DNA from: an uncultured Acidimicrobiaceae bacterium
GTDB taxonomy: Bacteria; Actinomycetota; Acidimicrobiia; Spongiisociales; UBA5794
Length of the DNA: 64,000 nucleotides
Reading direction: 5' to 3'
Assembly (NCBI GenBank): GCA_947259365.1
Contig: CAMYMC010000017.1
Location: forward strand, 117,704-181,703
Below, piece by piece: positions 18,477 to 27,561 of this stretch. A program made the position numbers and the translations under genes. The notes beneath the pieces are model-generated. The model was not told the DNA's origin and made no database searches. It worked only from the letters and a program-made list of their open reading frames with translations. Within the stretch, counting starts at the first letter, position 1, and each line of letters begins with the position of its first letter.

Positions 18477-19502
18477 TCACGGCTCCCACCCGGAGAAGGC
18501 GTCGATGACCGTGGCGACGTCGTCGAGGAGCGGGTAGAGCACCGGGCAGGTCACGCCGGCATCGAGGTAGGCGGCGACCGCCTCTCGGCACTCCGGGGCG
18601 GTCCCCACCGCCATGAGCGACGTCACGAGCGAGTCGGGGATCAGCGACGCAGCCTTGCGGTAGTCGGCCTCGGTCGCCGGCCAGCCGACGACCTGCTTGA
18701 CGCGGGCCACGAGCTCGGGGTCGGCACCCGACGCCTCCATGATGTGGGGCTCGGTGCCGAGGTAGTAGGCGACGAGCGACTTCCCGGCGAGGACGGCCTC
18801 GTCGCGGTCGTCGTCGGAAAGGGCGCACGCGAGCAGCTCCGGCCGGTCGACGTCGTCGAGGCTCCGCCCGGATCGGGCGGCACCGGCTCTGAGACGCTCG
18901 GTCGCACCTTCGATGTAGTCGACGGGGACGACATAGTTGAGGACCGCGCCCTCGCAGAGCTCGCCGGCGAGCTCGAGCATGCGGGGCCCGGTGGCCCCGA
19001 TGTAGATCGGGATGTCGCGCGGTCCACCCTCGCCGTATGCGACGTCGAGACGGACACGATCGAGGTGAACGAACTCCCCCTCGTAGCTGACCTCCTCCAT
19101 GGTGAACAGGGCCCGGATCGCCTCCACGTTCTCCCGCATCGCCCGGAGCGGCTTGCGCCGTCCGGAGCCGACCCGCGACGCGATCGGCTCCCACCATGCG
19201 CCGAGGCCGAGCAGCACCCGGCTGCTGCCGTCGGGGGCGGGACCGGCGAGCTCCCACATCGTGGACCACGTCGCGGCGATGACGGCGGGGTTTCGCGTAT
19301 AGATCGGCAGGACACCGCTGCCGACCCGGATCCGGCTCGTCACGGCGAGCAGAGCACTCATCATCACGACGCAGTCGCGGGCGAGGCGGGTGTCGGCCTG
19401 CCAGATCTCGCTGAACCCCTTCTCCTCGGCGTACTGTGCGACCTCCAGCTCGTAGGAGATGTCGTGCTTGTCCTGGAGGTAGAGACCCATGCGTTGGGGC
19501 AT
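18477..19502 (-). CDS. LLM-class F420-dependent oxidoreductase, copy 2
   Basis: A 341-residue luciferase-like TIM-barrel protein. The N-terminal [20 protein letters not shown], then [17 protein letters not shown] and [10 protein letters not shown], place it with F420-dependent enzymes of the glucose-6-phosphate-dehydrogenase/Mer-like group. It is more distant from copies 1 and 3 than those are from each other (my reading by eye). ATG 19502 is used; ATG 19490 is an alternative. It stands 77 bases upstream of the FAD subunit gene on the same strand, so it could be the first gene of that operon, and it diverges from the NQO-like gene at 19580. Confidence 0.86.
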   Translation of the reverse strand: MPQRMGLYLQDKHDISYELEVAQYAEEKGFSEIWQADTRLARDCVVMMSALLAVTSRIRVGSGVLPIYTRNPAVIAATWSTMWELAGPAPDGSSRVLLGLGAWWEPIASRVGSGRRKPLRAMRENVEAIRALFTMEEVSYEGEFVHLDRVRLDVAYGEGGPRDIPIYIGATGPRMLELAGELCEGAVLNYVVPVDYIEGATERLRAGAARSGRSLDDVDRPELLACALSDDDRDEAVLAGKSLVAYYLGTEPHIMEASGADPELVARVKQVVGWPATEADYRKAASLIPDSLVTSLMAVGTAPECREAVAAYLDAGVTCPVLYPLLDDVATVIDAFSGWEP

Positions 19503-19579
19503 CCCCGTAGGGTAGGTCCACGGGCATCCGCGCGACCCCGGGCGGCGGCGCCCGCTGAAGCTCTCCCGAGAGCACGACC

Positions 19580-20155
19580 GTGAACGTCCTCATCGTCAAC
19601 GCGTTCGCCCCCGACGACCCGGCGAGGGAGCCGATCGTCGAGCTGGCGGCGACGACGCTGTCCGCCGCCGGCCACGACGTGCGCCGCTCCGATCTCCTCG
19701 ACGAAGGCTTCGCTCCGTTCATGACACCGGAGGATCGCCGCGCCTACCACACAGAGCAGCCGGTTGCCGACCTCGCCGTCGCCGCCGAGACGGAGTCGGT
19801 GCTGTGGGCGGAGGCGATCCTCGTCTGCTATCCGACGACGGTCTTCACGGTCCCGGCCGTGTTGAAGGGATGGTTCGATCGGGTGTTCCTGCCGGGTGTC
19901 GCCTTCACGTTCGACCACAAGGGTCGGGTGGCCCCAGCCCTCACCCGGGTGCGGCGCCTCGGCGTCGTCACCACCCGGCCGCACTCCAGGTGGCGGGTGT
20001 GGCGCCAGCGCGACGGGGGCTGGCGGACGATCGTGCGCGGAGTCCGGCTCAACTGCAACCGCTGGTGCCGGGTGACATGGATCGCCGCCGGCGCATCCGC
20101 CCGCCGCACCCGTCGGGCGCAGGCCAAGATCCGGCGCAAGTTGGCGCGGTGGTGA
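19580..20155 (+). CDS. NAD(P)H-dependent oxidoreductase, NQO1/flavodoxin fold
   Basis: A 191-residue FMN- or FAD-binding reductase. The N-terminal strand [13 protein letters not shown] leads to the phosphate loop, [19 protein letters not shown] is the signature loop of the NQO1/MdaB family and [10 protein letters not shown] follows directly. The C-terminus is unusually basic ([17 protein letters not shown]). It would reduce quinones or similar electrophiles in the cytoplasm. GTG 19580 starts exactly at the first strand. A six-base inverted repeat (GCTCTC/GAGAGC, 19560-19573) lies just before it. A second flavodoxin-fold protein is encoded at 20886-21416. Confidence 0.82.
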   Translation: MNVLIVNAFAPDDPAREPIVELAATTLSAAGHDVRRSDLLDEGFAPFMTPEDRRAYHTEQPVADLAVAAETESVLWAEAILVCYPTTVFTVPAVLKGWFDRVFLPGVAFTFDHKGRVAPALTRVRRLGVVTTRPHSRWRVWRQRDGGWRTIVRGVRLNCNRWCRVTWIAAGASARRTRRAQAKIRRKLARW

Positions 20156-20234
20156 CGGCGGCCGCGTTCGGGGTCGGTCACGGCCCGGTGCCGGCACTGC
20201 GGTCGGCCCGGGCCTGTCGCAGGGCCCTGTCACC

Positions 20235-20870
20235 GTGACCGGTGGCGGCGAGCGCGAGACGTCGCGTCTCGGCGTCGCCGCGATCACCGTGGCGGCGATC
20301 GTGGTGCCCCTCGTCGCCGCCCTCTTCGCCGCGGCGATCCTCGGCCCCCGCGACATCCCGGCGTGGGTGAAGACGACGCTGGTCGTCGGCGTCCTCGTCG
20401 GTGGGCTCGTCGTCGGCGGCCGGGCGTCGGTACGCGCCGCCCAGCGCCGCTATCCGCCGGTGGAGTTCACCGGGTCCGACCTCACGCCGGCGCTGCGCGT
20501 CGTCACCGACACGATGGCCCGGCTCGGTCCCCGCAACCACGTGGTCTTCGGTGTCGCCGCTGCCGAGTTGCCGGCGAGAGGCTCCCTCGAGGCGCTGATC
20601 TCGGTGAGGACCGACCGGAAGGGCCGGGCCGGTGACCTCGCCGTGCAGCTCCCCTACACCGGGCGCGGCGATCCGTCGGCCGCGCTCGACGAGGCGGGGA
20701 TCGCAGCGACGGGGTGGGAGGTGCGCGGTTGGGAGGCGAACGAGTTCGTGATCCTCGCCGCTCCGTTGACCGCCTCGCCTCGCGAGCTCCTCGAGGTCTC
20801 CGTCACCGGCACCGCCCGCCTGCACGACCTCGACCCGGCGGGACAGTGGCAGCTCAGCTTCGTGGTGTGA
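20235..20870 (+). CDS. Hypothetical membrane protein with two N-terminal helices
   Basis: A 211-residue protein I do not recognise. Residues 12-36 and 45-62 form two hydrophobic helices with a short loop; the rest (about 150 residues) is soluble and predicted as alternating strand and helix, without Cys or metal-like motifs. The topology would put the C-terminal domain in the cytoplasm. GTG 20235 is the only good start. It follows the NQO-like gene after 79 bases on the same strand and converges with the next flavodoxin-fold gene. Codon use is normal for the region, so it is likely a real gene. Confidence 0.65.
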   Translation: MTGGGERETSRLGVAAITVAAIVVPLVAALFAAAILGPRDIPAWVKTTLVVGVLVGGLVVGGRASVRAAQRRYPPVEFTGSDLTPALRVVTDTMARLGPRNHVVFGVAAAELPARGSLEALISVRTDRKGRAGDLAVQLPYTGRGDPSAALDEAGIAATGWEVRGWEANEFVILAAPLTASPRELLEVSVTGTARLHDLDPAGQWQLSFVV

Positions 20871-20885
20871 CCTGCGGCCGTGCCG

Positions 20886-21416
20886 TCAGGGGGCGGCACC
20901 GACGGCGCGCCCAGCCGCCCCGAGCTCGGCTTCGACCCGTCCGATGAACGCCTCGAGCGCTCGACGGGGTAGCCGGTCGAGCTTGTAGAGCGCGAGCCAT
21001 CTGGTGGCCGCGTCCGGGGCGCACAGCCGGCGGACACCGCGGACGATGAGCTGTCTTCCCGGTTCGCCCTGGACGATGTTGACCCAGCGCGCCGAGCCGT
21101 GGCTCGTGACTGCGCCGAGCAGCTGCACGTGGCGGAGCGGACGCGTGACGGCCTCGAGGTCGGGACCGAGCCGGCGCTGGAGCCAGTCCAACAGAATGGC
21201 GGGGGGACCCCCCCACCACGTGGGGTAGACGAAGATGAGCGAGCTGGCGTCGCCGAGCTCCCCGAGGTCGGGATCGTCACCCCGATCCAGATGCGCCGAT
21301 GCCACGTCGTGGCCGGACGCTTCGAGGCCGCGGACGACGGCGTCGTGGAGCGCCGCGTTGTAGCTGTCGCGGAGCGGGTGAGCCTGGATGACGAATGCGC
21401 GCACCGGCGACGACAC
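20886..21416 (-). CDS. NAD(P)H dehydrogenase (quinone), flavodoxin fold
   Basis: A 176-residue protein of the NQO1/KefF/WrbA superfamily. The opening RAFVIQAHPLRDSYNAALHD and the loop FVYPTWWGGPPAILLDWLQR are family signatures that bind the flavin phosphate and the isoalloxazine ring. The normal length of the family is about 180-200. GTG 21416 is chosen because AGGGA lies upstream at a suitable distance; GTG 21404 is the alternative. It diverges from the SDR gene at 21512 and converges with the hypothetical membrane protein. Confidence 0.83.
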   Translation of the reverse strand: MSSPVRAFVIQAHPLRDSYNAALHDAVVRGLEASGHDVASAHLDRGDDPDLGELGDASSLIFVYPTWWGGPPAILLDWLQRRLGPDLEAVTRPLRHVQLLGAVTSHGSARWVNIVQGEPGRQLIVRGVRRLCAPDAATRWLALYKLDRLPRRALEAFIGRVEAELGAAGRAVGAAP

Positions 21417-21511
21417 TACCGGTTCCCTGCCGCGCCGGACTCGCGCCGGACGGAGCGACAAGAATGCACCGCAGCAGCCCAGCCGGGCCGGCGCCGGACG
21501 ACGGAGGGCCG

Positions 21512-22294
21512 ATGGAAAGAAGATTCGCGGGAAGGGTCGCCCTCGTCACCGGCTCCGCCGCCGGGATCGGCGAGGCGACCGCGCTCCGCCTCGCCGAGGA
21601 AGGCGCCGACGTCGCCTGTCTCGACATCCGGCAAGCGCCCAACCGGGCTACGGCCGACGCAGCGCTGGCCCACGGGGGCGACGCGATCGCAATCACGTGC
21701 GACGTCCGCGAACCCGCCGAACAGGAGGCCGCGTTTGCGACGGTGATGGAGCGATGGGGCCGCATCGACATCCTCGTTGCCAACGCCGGCGTCTACCGCG
21801 GCGGGCCGCTTGCCGACATCCCGCTGGATCGGTGGCGCGACATCGAGGCGGTCAACCTCACCGGCGTGCTCGTCTCAAACCGGCTGGCGGCCCCGATCAT
21901 GACGGGTCAGGGCTCGGGCACGATCGTCAACATCGCGTCGATGGCCGCCAAGACGAGCTGGCCCAACTCGGCCGAGTACTCCGCGACGAAGAGCGGCGTG
22001 CTCGGGATCACCCGGTCGGCGGCGATGGAGCTGGGCCCACAGGGCATCACCGTCAACGCGATCTGCCCCGGCAACACCCTCACCGACATGGTGCGCCAGG
22101 TGGCCGAGGAGATCGGCGCCGACCTCGGGATGACCGGTGCGGAATGGCTGGCCATGAGGGCCGCCGACACCGCCCTCAAGCGCCTCGCCGAGCCGGGGGA
22201 GATCGCCGGTGTCGTCGCCTTCCTCGCCTCCGACGATGCCCGCTACATCACCGGCCAGGCCATCGAGGTCGACGGCGGGCTGGTCCTGAGCTGA
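21512..22294 (+). CDS. Short-chain dehydrogenase/reductase (classical SDR)
   Basis: A 260-residue classical SDR. It has the cofactor motif VTGSAAGIGEATALRLAEEG (TGxxxGIG), the NAG motif in ILVANAGVY, the catalytic Ser in IVNIASMAAK, YSATKSG for the YxxxK pair, and the C-terminal ITGQAIEVDGGLVLS. An Asp at the end of the second strand (CLDIRQ) suggests NAD(H) rather than NADP(H). ATG 21512 has GGAGGGCC just upstream. It stands alone on the plus strand and converges with the hydroxyacid dehydrogenase gene (19 bases), so its substrate cannot be inferred. Confidence 0.93.
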   Translation: MERRFAGRVALVTGSAAGIGEATALRLAEEGADVACLDIRQAPNRATADAALAHGGDAIAITCDVREPAEQEAAFATVMERWGRIDILVANAGVYRGGPLADIPLDRWRDIEAVNLTGVLVSNRLAAPIMTGQGSGTIVNIASMAAKTSWPNSAEYSATKSGVLGITRSAAMELGPQGITVNAICPGNTLTDMVRQVAEEIGADLGMTGAEWLAMRAADTALKRLAEPGEIAGVVAFLASDDARYITGQAIEVDGGLVLS

Positions 22295-22313
22295 CGAGGC
22301 CGGAAGCGCCTGC

Positions 22314-23321
22314 TCAGGCGATCCGGTCGAGCATGTCCTCCGTGATCCCGTAGACGGGCGGCTCGCCGGTGAAGAAGCGGCGCAGCTCCTCGACGGCGAG
22401 CTCTCCCATCCGGTGACAGTTCTCGACGCACCCCGCAACGTGGGGGGTGACGACCACGTTGGGAAGGGACCGCAGCGGGCTGTCGGCTGCAGGCGGCTCC
22501 GGGTCCGTGACGTCGAGGAACGCGAAAAGTCGCCCGGCGGCGAGCTCGGCAACGAGGGCCGCCTCGTCGACGAGGTCACCTCGCGCCGTGTTGATGAGCA
22601 CCGCGTCGTCCGGCATGAGGGCGAGGGCGGCGCCGTCGATCATGTGCCTCGTCGTCGGGTTCGAGGGGGCGTGGAGCGACACGACATCGGACTCCTCGAG
22701 GAGCCGGGCCAGCTCGACCTTCGCGACGCCGAGAGATGCGGCCTCGTCCTCGGGCACGAACGGGTCGTAGAGGAGGATCGTCACCTCGAACGGCTCGAGA
22801 AGTCGCATGACGTGCCGGCCCACGTTGCTGGCTCCCACGATGCCGACGGTGCTGCGTCCCAGTTCGCGCGCTCCCCACCTGGCCCACACCGGCTCGTCCC
22901 GCCAGCCTCCCTCGCGGACATGTGTGCCGAGAGGCCAGATGCGCTTGCGTCCGACGATCATCAGCCCGAGCGTGGTCTCCGCCACGTCGCGGGCGAGGAC
23001 GATCCCGGCGCTCGTGACTCTGACCCCGGCCTCCCACACCGCGGCCGACACGAACCGCTTGACGCTGCTTCCCATGTGGGCGATCGCCCCGAGACCTGGC
23101 GCCGCAGCGATGACATCGTCGTCGAGGCGCGCCACCCCCCAACTCGTGATGCACGCCGCCGCCCCCGGCAACAGATCGACAAGCTCCGCTTTCGTCGCAG
23201 GCTCAGGGCCCGGGTGGTGGGCGACTTCGGCAAAGCCGTCGAGGGCGGCCCATGCGGCATCGCTGAACATCCTCGGGTAGTGGGCCCGGCCGATCGTGAC
23301 GGCAACGATGGGCCGGCTCAT
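22314..23321 (-). CDS. D-isomer-specific 2-hydroxyacid dehydrogenase
   Basis: A 335-residue NAD(P)-dependent dehydrogenase of the phosphoglycerate/glyoxylate reductase type. The Rossmann motif is TVGIVGASNVGRHV, the NAD-site Asp lies in LLYDPF, the catalytic Arg is in INTARGDLVDE, the Glu in LDVTDPEPP and the His in VVVTPHVAGCVENC. ATG 23321 has a textbook GGGAGGAAGG site and overlaps the kinase stop (ATGA), so it is translated from the same message. It is the last gene of the five-gene operon 22314-27376 and may reduce a keto-acid produced by the aldolase step. Confidence 0.92.
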   Translation of the reverse strand: MSRPIVAVTIGRAHYPRMFSDAAWAALDGFAEVAHHPGPEPATKAELVDLLPGAAACITSWGVARLDDDVIAAAPGLGAIAHMGSSVKRFVSAAVWEAGVRVTSAGIVLARDVAETTLGLMIVGRKRIWPLGTHVREGGWRDEPVWARWGARELGRSTVGIVGASNVGRHVMRLLEPFEVTILLYDPFVPEDEAASLGVAKVELARLLEESDVVSLHAPSNPTTRHMIDGAALALMPDDAVLINTARGDLVDEAALVAELAAGRLFAFLDVTDPEPPAADSPLRSLPNVVVTPHVAGCVENCHRMGELAVEELRRFFTGEPPVYGITEDMLDRIA

Positions 23322-24778
23322 CCTTCCTCCCTCTCGAGCGTGCTGTGGACGGTCTCCCGGAGACGGTACATCTCCGCCCGCGCCGGGTCCGGCGCCACGC
23401 GGTGATGGGGACCGGAAACCGTGGCCGCCCCCTCCTCGACAGACGGGAACACACCACTTGCGGTTCCGGCGAGGAGAGCCGCGCCGGTTGCGGGCCAGCT
23501 CGCCGCCGGGGCGACGAGGACGCCGAGTCCCGTTGCGTCGGCGAGGATCTGAGGCCATAGCTTGCTCGACGCAGCGCCGCCGACGAGCGTCACGTCGATG
23601 ACGTCTGCAGCACCCGACGCGGCGAGCGCCTCACCGAGCTGGTACGCGGCGTGCTCCATGACGGCGCGAGCGCGCGTCGCGCGCGGACGGCGGCTCGCTG
23701 CTTCGGCCGAGAGCAGACCGCGCTCGCCGTAGAAGCTGCCGCCGGCGAAGTGGAGGTCGTCGAGAGCGGGGGTGGCGGCACCGACCTCGGCATCGAGCCC
23801 AGCGAAGATCGCGGAGCCGTCTCCGGCGTCCGACGCGCCTTCCGCGGCGAGCCGGGCCAGATCTGCACCGAAGCCGCCGAGGAAGCGGGAGTGCAGCCAT
23901 CTGCCGGCAACGGCGTGGTGACCGACGTTGACGGTGCGAGGAGCGCGTTCCACGTCCGCCTCCGCGGCCGTCATCGTCAGCACCCAGGCGGTGCCGCCGG
24001 AGACGAGGACGTCGCCGAGGTCGGAGAGTCCGAGCGCGAGCGCCGTCGCCGCCTGGTCGTGCGCTCCCCCGTACACGGGCAATCCGACGGGGAGGCCGGT
24101 CGCCGCGGCGGCGGGGGCGGCGACCGCACCGACCGGCGCACCCGACAGGCGGATTGCCGGTAGTGCCGACTCGTCGATGCCGGCGAGAGCGCAGAGCCGG
24201 CGACTCCACGCCGTCCCGTGAAGGTCCATGAGCTGGAGCCCGGCCGCATTCGAAGGGTTCGTCACCCAGGCGCGGGCGAGCCGGTGGACGACGAACGAGT
24301 CCAGCCCGCCGATCCGCGCCGCAGCCTGGAGGCGGCCGTCTTCGCGCATCGAGGCGAGCAGCGCCAGTCCGAGGCCCGGCGCCGGCCACCACCCCGTCAC
24401 CGCCCTGATGGAAGCCGCGGTGCCGTCCTCCTCCCACGAGGCGACGATCGGCGCCGCCCGTGTGTCGAGCCAGGTGAACAGGGGCGTGGCCGGACGTTCG
24501 TCGGCACCGAGGGCGAGCAGCGAGCCGCTGGCGGCGGCGACGGCGATCGAGGAGACGGACACGGAGTCGTCGAGCGTGCCGAGCGTGGTCCGCAGCACCT
24601 CGACGACGGCGTCCCAGACCAGGGTGGGATCCTGCTCGGCGCGCCCGTCGGCGGTGACCGCCAGGGGCACCGGGGCCGACGTCGCCGTTCCCCGAACGAG
24701 GCCTGCCTCGTCGATGACGTTGCATTTGACGAGAGAGGTGCCGACATCGAGCCCGAGCGCGGCACGAACCGGAGCCAC
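23318..24778 (-). CDS. FGGY-family carbohydrate kinase
   Basis: A 486-residue kinase of the xylulokinase/gluconokinase/LsrK superfamily. The first ATP-phosphate motif is LGLDVGTSLVKCNV, the GGAHDQAATALALG segment carries the catalytic Asp, DVLVSGGTAWVL is the phosphate-2-like loop, and LVGGAASSKLWPQILAD is the adenosine motif. It phosphorylates a sugar or polyol with ATP in the cytoplasm; the substrate is not predictable. GTG 24778 begins four codons before the first strand. It lies 12 bases after the aldolase gene and overlaps the dehydrogenase start by four bases. A kinase beside an LsrF-like aldolase recalls the AI-2 (lsr) catabolic genes, though no Lsr transporter is here. Confidence 0.9.
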   Translation of the reverse strand: MAPVRAALGLDVGTSLVKCNVIDEAGLVRGTATSAPVPLAVTADGRAEQDPTLVWDAVVEVLRTTLGTLDDSVSVSSIAVAAASGSLLALGADERPATPLFTWLDTRAAPIVASWEEDGTAASIRAVTGWWPAPGLGLALLASMREDGRLQAAARIGGLDSFVVHRLARAWVTNPSNAAGLQLMDLHGTAWSRRLCALAGIDESALPAIRLSGAPVGAVAAPAAAATGLPVGLPVYGGAHDQAATALALGLSDLGDVLVSGGTAWVLTMTAAEADVERAPRTVNVGHHAVAGRWLHSRFLGGFGADLARLAAEGASDAGDGSAIFAGLDAEVGAATPALDDLHFAGGSFYGERGLLSAEAASRRPRATRARAVMEHAAYQLGEALAASGAADVIDVTLVGGAASSKLWPQILADATGLGVLVAPAASWPATGAALLAGTASGVFPSVEEGAATVSGPHHRVAPDPARAEMYRLRETVHSTLEREEG

Positions 24779-24790
24779 GGGTTCCGCCGC

Positions 24791-25624
24791 CTAGGGGTCG
24801 GTGACGCCGGCCGGCAGCATCGCCGCGGCGGCGTCGACCGAAGCGTCCTCGTGGACGAGGGCCGCGATCGCCGCAGTCATCGCCGTCGGGTCCTCGCATT
24901 GGAACACGTTGCGCCCCATCGCCACGCCGGCTGCTCCGGCGTCGAGCGCACTGCGGATGTCCGACAGCATCCGACGCTCCGAGACCTTGCTCCCACCGAG
25001 GATGAGCACCGGCGCAAACGTCGTGTCGGTGACCTCCCGGTAGCCCTCGCAGTATGGAGCCTTGATGAAGTCGGCGCCCAGCTCCACGCCGAGGCGCGCC
25101 GCGGCGGCAACCCCGGGGGCCGTCCGCAGCTCCGGTGGGCTGTCGAAGCCCCCGGGCACCATCTCGCCGAGCACGGGGAGCCCCCACCGATGCGCCGCGG
25201 CCGTCGTCGATGCCAGGTTGTGCAGCGTCTCCTCCTCCTTGACGGAGCCCGGCAGCGCGGTGACGACGACGGCGTCGGCGCCGAGCCGCAGCGCCTCCTC
25301 GACGCCGAAGAACACCGACGACGCCGGGCCATCGCTGGGCGAGCCGAGGTTCGTCGCCGCGCCGTCGGCTCGCAGGATGAGCCCCACCCGGCTCAGCTCG
25401 CCTGCGAACCGCCGGGCGATGCCGTACGAGGTCAGGATGGCGTCGGCCCCGCCGGCGACGACACGGGCGATCGTGTCCCCGGGATCTTCGAGCCCGGCGA
25501 TCGGCCCGTCGATGAGGCCGTGGTCCAGGGCGACGACGACCGCCCTCCCGTCGGGGCCGAAGATCCGCCCGAGACGCCTCGCCAGGGCTCCGCCGCGGTC
25601 GTGGGTGCCGTGTGTGCTGTCCAT
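24791..25624 (-). CDS. Class I aldolase of the FbaB/LsrF (DeoC-like) family
   Basis: A 277-residue TIM-barrel aldolase. The entry strand [20 protein letters not shown] is the family signature, the Schiff-base Lys is in [13 protein letters not shown], and the phosphate-binding strands are [11 protein letters not shown] and [10 protein letters not shown]. Relatives are archaeal-type fructose-bisphosphate aldolase, 2-amino-3,7-dideoxyheptulosonate synthase and the LsrF thiolase. The kinase next door would make the phosphorylated substrate it needs. ATG 25624 follows four bases after the stop of the LLM gene, so the genes are cotranscribed. Which reaction it catalyses is open. Confidence 0.88.
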   Translation of the reverse strand: MDSTHGTHDRGGALARRLGRIFGPDGRAVVVALDHGLIDGPIAGLEDPGDTIARVVAGGADAILTSYGIARRFAGELSRVGLILRADGAATNLGSPSDGPASSVFFGVEEALRLGADAVVVTALPGSVKEEETLHNLASTTAAAHRWGLPVLGEMVPGGFDSPPELRTAPGVAAAARLGVELGADFIKAPYCEGYREVTDTTFAPVLILGGSKVSERRMLSDIRSALDAGAAGVAMGRNVFQCEDPTAMTAAIAALVHEDASVDAAAAMLPAGVTDP

Positions 25625-25628
25625 GGTG

Positions 25629-26618
25629 TCACTTTCGGCCGGCGGAGAGGATCTCGTGAGTGCGGTGCAGCAGCTCGATGTTCTCGTCCAGGTCGGGCGA
25701 GAGCAAATCGACCACGATGACGTCGAGGTCGTGCTCGGCGACGAGGGCTGCGATGCCGGCGGTGCACTCGTCGGGCGTGCCGGCGACCTGGTAGCGGGCG
25801 AGGAGCTCGTCGGTGAGGTGGGCACGCAGCAGCTCGGGGTCGTTGTCGTCCGCCGCCCGTTCCACGGCGGCGATCCCGGCCTCGTCGAATCCGAGGGAGC
25901 GCAGGACGCGCCGGGGCGAGTCCATGAGCACGTAGGGCAGCGTGCTCAGCTGCTCGGCGATCATCTCCGGGGTGTAGCAGATGCGTCCGAGGTACATCCG
26001 CTGCGGCCCTGCCCGGCCTGCCTCCCCTGCCCCCTCGGCGACGATCTCCAGCGCCGCGCCCAGATCGGGCTTGACGGTGAGCAGCACTCCCTCGGCCGAC
26101 CGGCCGGCGAGGCGGAGCAGCATCGGTCCCCGGGTCGCGACCCAGATGGGGATCGAGGCGGCGGCGGGATCGACCAGCTCGGACCCGAGGCGGGCCCCGT
26201 CGAGGGTGTGGCGCTCCCCGCGCCACGTCACCTCCTCGCCGGACCACAGCAGCCGCATCACGTCGACGGCGTCGGCGACGACGCGGTACGGGCGCTCCCT
26301 GTCGATGCCCATCGGCGCGAGCACCATCGAGCCGCCGGCGAGCATCGTGATGAGAGCACGGCCGCCCGACATGACGTTGAGCGTCGCCATGGCCGCCGCG
26401 GTGACGGCGGGGTGCCTCGTGTAGCCATTGGTGACGGGGCCGATACGGATCCGGTCGGTTCGCTCGGCGATGGCTCCGAGGCATGCGTACACGTCGGAGC
26501 GGAACCCCTCGTCTGCGATGACGCAGTAGTCGTACCCGATCCGCTCCGCCTCGACGGCGACATCCACGACGTCGCCCGGCGCCATGAACGGGACGACATG
26601 GATCCCGGACCGCACCAT
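25629..26618 (-). CDS. LLM-class F420-dependent oxidoreductase, copy 3
   Basis: A 329-residue luciferase-like protein, close to copy 1 by eye (shared pattern [27 protein letters not shown] and [16 protein letters not shown]). The family uses reduced or oxidised F420. ATG 26618 fits the family N-terminus; the reading frame is open far upstream, but that part overlaps the SDR gene in another frame and is not conserved. It sits between the SDR and the aldolase gene with gaps of 5 and 4 bases. An F420 enzyme inside a kinase-aldolase operon is unusual and suggests an additional redox step on the sugar-like substrate. Confidence 0.88.
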   Translation of the reverse strand: MVRSGIHVVPFMAPGDVVDVAVEAERIGYDYCVIADEGFRSDVYACLGAIAERTDRIRIGPVTNGYTRHPAVTAAAMATLNVMSGGRALITMLAGGSMVLAPMGIDRERPYRVVADAVDVMRLLWSGEEVTWRGERHTLDGARLGSELVDPAAASIPIWVATRGPMLLRLAGRSAEGVLLTVKPDLGAALEIVAEGAGEAGRAGPQRMYLGRICYTPEMIAEQLSTLPYVLMDSPRRVLRSLGFDEAGIAAVERAADDNDPELLRAHLTDELLARYQVAGTPDECTAGIAALVAEHDLDVIVVDLLSPDLDENIELLHRTHEILSAGRK

Positions 26619-26623
26619 CGGCT

Positions 26624-27376
26624 TCAGCCCGCCTCGTGCTTGCGGCGGGCGAAGCGCTGGCCGCCGTCGACGGTGAGCACCTCGCCGGTGATGTAGTCGG
26701 ATTCGATGAGGAACCGCACCGCCGACGCCATGTCCTCGGGGGTTCCCCACCGACCCAGCAGCGTGTCCTCGGCGACTCGCTCGTAGCGGGCGTCGTCGTA
26801 GTCGGACGGCCGCAGCGTCGGACCGGGCATGACGGCGTTGGCTCTGATCGTGGGAGCGAGCTCGAGGGCGAGCTGTCTGGTGAGGGCGACGATGGCCGCC
26901 TTCCCCACCCCGTGACCCGTGTAGCCGGGCCACGGCTCGATCGCGGAGAGGTCGGCGATGGCGATGATCACTCCACCACCTCGCTCGAGCATCTGCGGGG
27001 CGAAGACGTTGGCGCAGTAGAACGGGCCGTGGACGAGGGTGTCGATCGACCGGCGCCACACGGTGAGGTCGTCGGTGGGGAACGGGTTGTGGAGGAACAC
27101 CGAGGCGTTGTTGACGAGGACGTCGACACCGCCGAACCGGGCCGCGACCGCCTCTCCCATCGCGGTGACCTGGTCGACGTCCCCGACGTCGGCGCGCACG
27201 ACGAGGGCGTCTACACCGAGCGCCTCGATCTCGGCCGCGGTCTCTGCAGCGGCATCTGCGGAGGTGCGGAAGTTGACGACGACGCTCGACCCCGCCGCCG
27301 CCAGCTCGAGCGCGATCGTGCGGCCCACCCGGGTGGCGCCTCCGGTGACGAGCGCCACCTTGCCTGCAAGCTCCAT
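26624..27376 (-). CDS. SDR oxidoreductase with His in place of the catalytic Tyr
   Basis: A 250-residue SDR. The cofactor motif is VTGGATRVGRTIAL and the NNAS motif lies in VLVNNASVF. An Arg after the second strand (VVNFRTS) suggests NADP(H), and ITGEVLTVDGGQRF is a normal C-terminal strand. The active-site region reads DLSAIEPWPGYTGHGVGK: the Lys (159) is present, but the position four residues before it is His155, not Tyr; a Tyr is found three residues earlier (152). Pteridine-reductase-like SDRs share the overall pattern. ATG 27376 is the first gene of the operon down to 22314; a strong stem-loop (27395-27417) lies just upstream. Confidence 0.88.
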   Translation of the reverse strand: MELAGKVALVTGGATRVGRTIALELAAAGSSVVVNFRTSADAAAETAAEIEALGVDALVVRADVGDVDQVTAMGEAVAARFGGVDVLVNNASVFLHNPFPTDDLTVWRRSIDTLVHGPFYCANVFAPQMLERGGGVIIAIADLSAIEPWPGYTGHGVGKAAIVALTRQLALELAPTIRANAVMPGPTLRPSDYDDARYERVAEDTLLGRWGTPEDMASAVRFLIESDYITGEVLTVDGGQRFARRKHEAG

Positions 27377-27394
27377 CGGCGTTTGCTCCAGTCC

Positions 27395-27417
27395 GCCGGC
27401 GCCTCCCCGGCGCCGGC
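27395..27417 (-). promoter_or_regulatory. GC-rich perfect stem-loop in the leader of the five-gene operon
   Basis: Nine-base arms (GCCGGCGCC and GGCGCCGGC) pair exactly around a five-base loop. On the minus strand the structure ends 18 bases before the ATG at 27376, so in the mRNA it would sit directly upstream of the ribosome-binding region, or within the promoter if transcription starts nearer the gene. It could stabilise the leader or hinder translation. There is no U-run, so a terminator reading is weak. Confidence 0.4.
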
Positions 27418-27561
27418 ATCCTACCGGCGGTCCCGACGCGGCCACCGGGTCCAGCAGCATGAAGGAAGCCTGACTCATCAATCGCGACGAGGTCAGAAGG
27501 CCCTATGGAGTCGGCCGCCGTGCCCGTACGGTGAAGCCCGGGATTCCGGAAAGGGGATAGC

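Noticed and set aside
23631..25187. A 518-codon minus-strand frame
   Set aside because: It covers the FGGY kinase and aldolase genes in a shifted frame and consists mostly of Arg/Gly/Ala; the real frames carry all family motifs.
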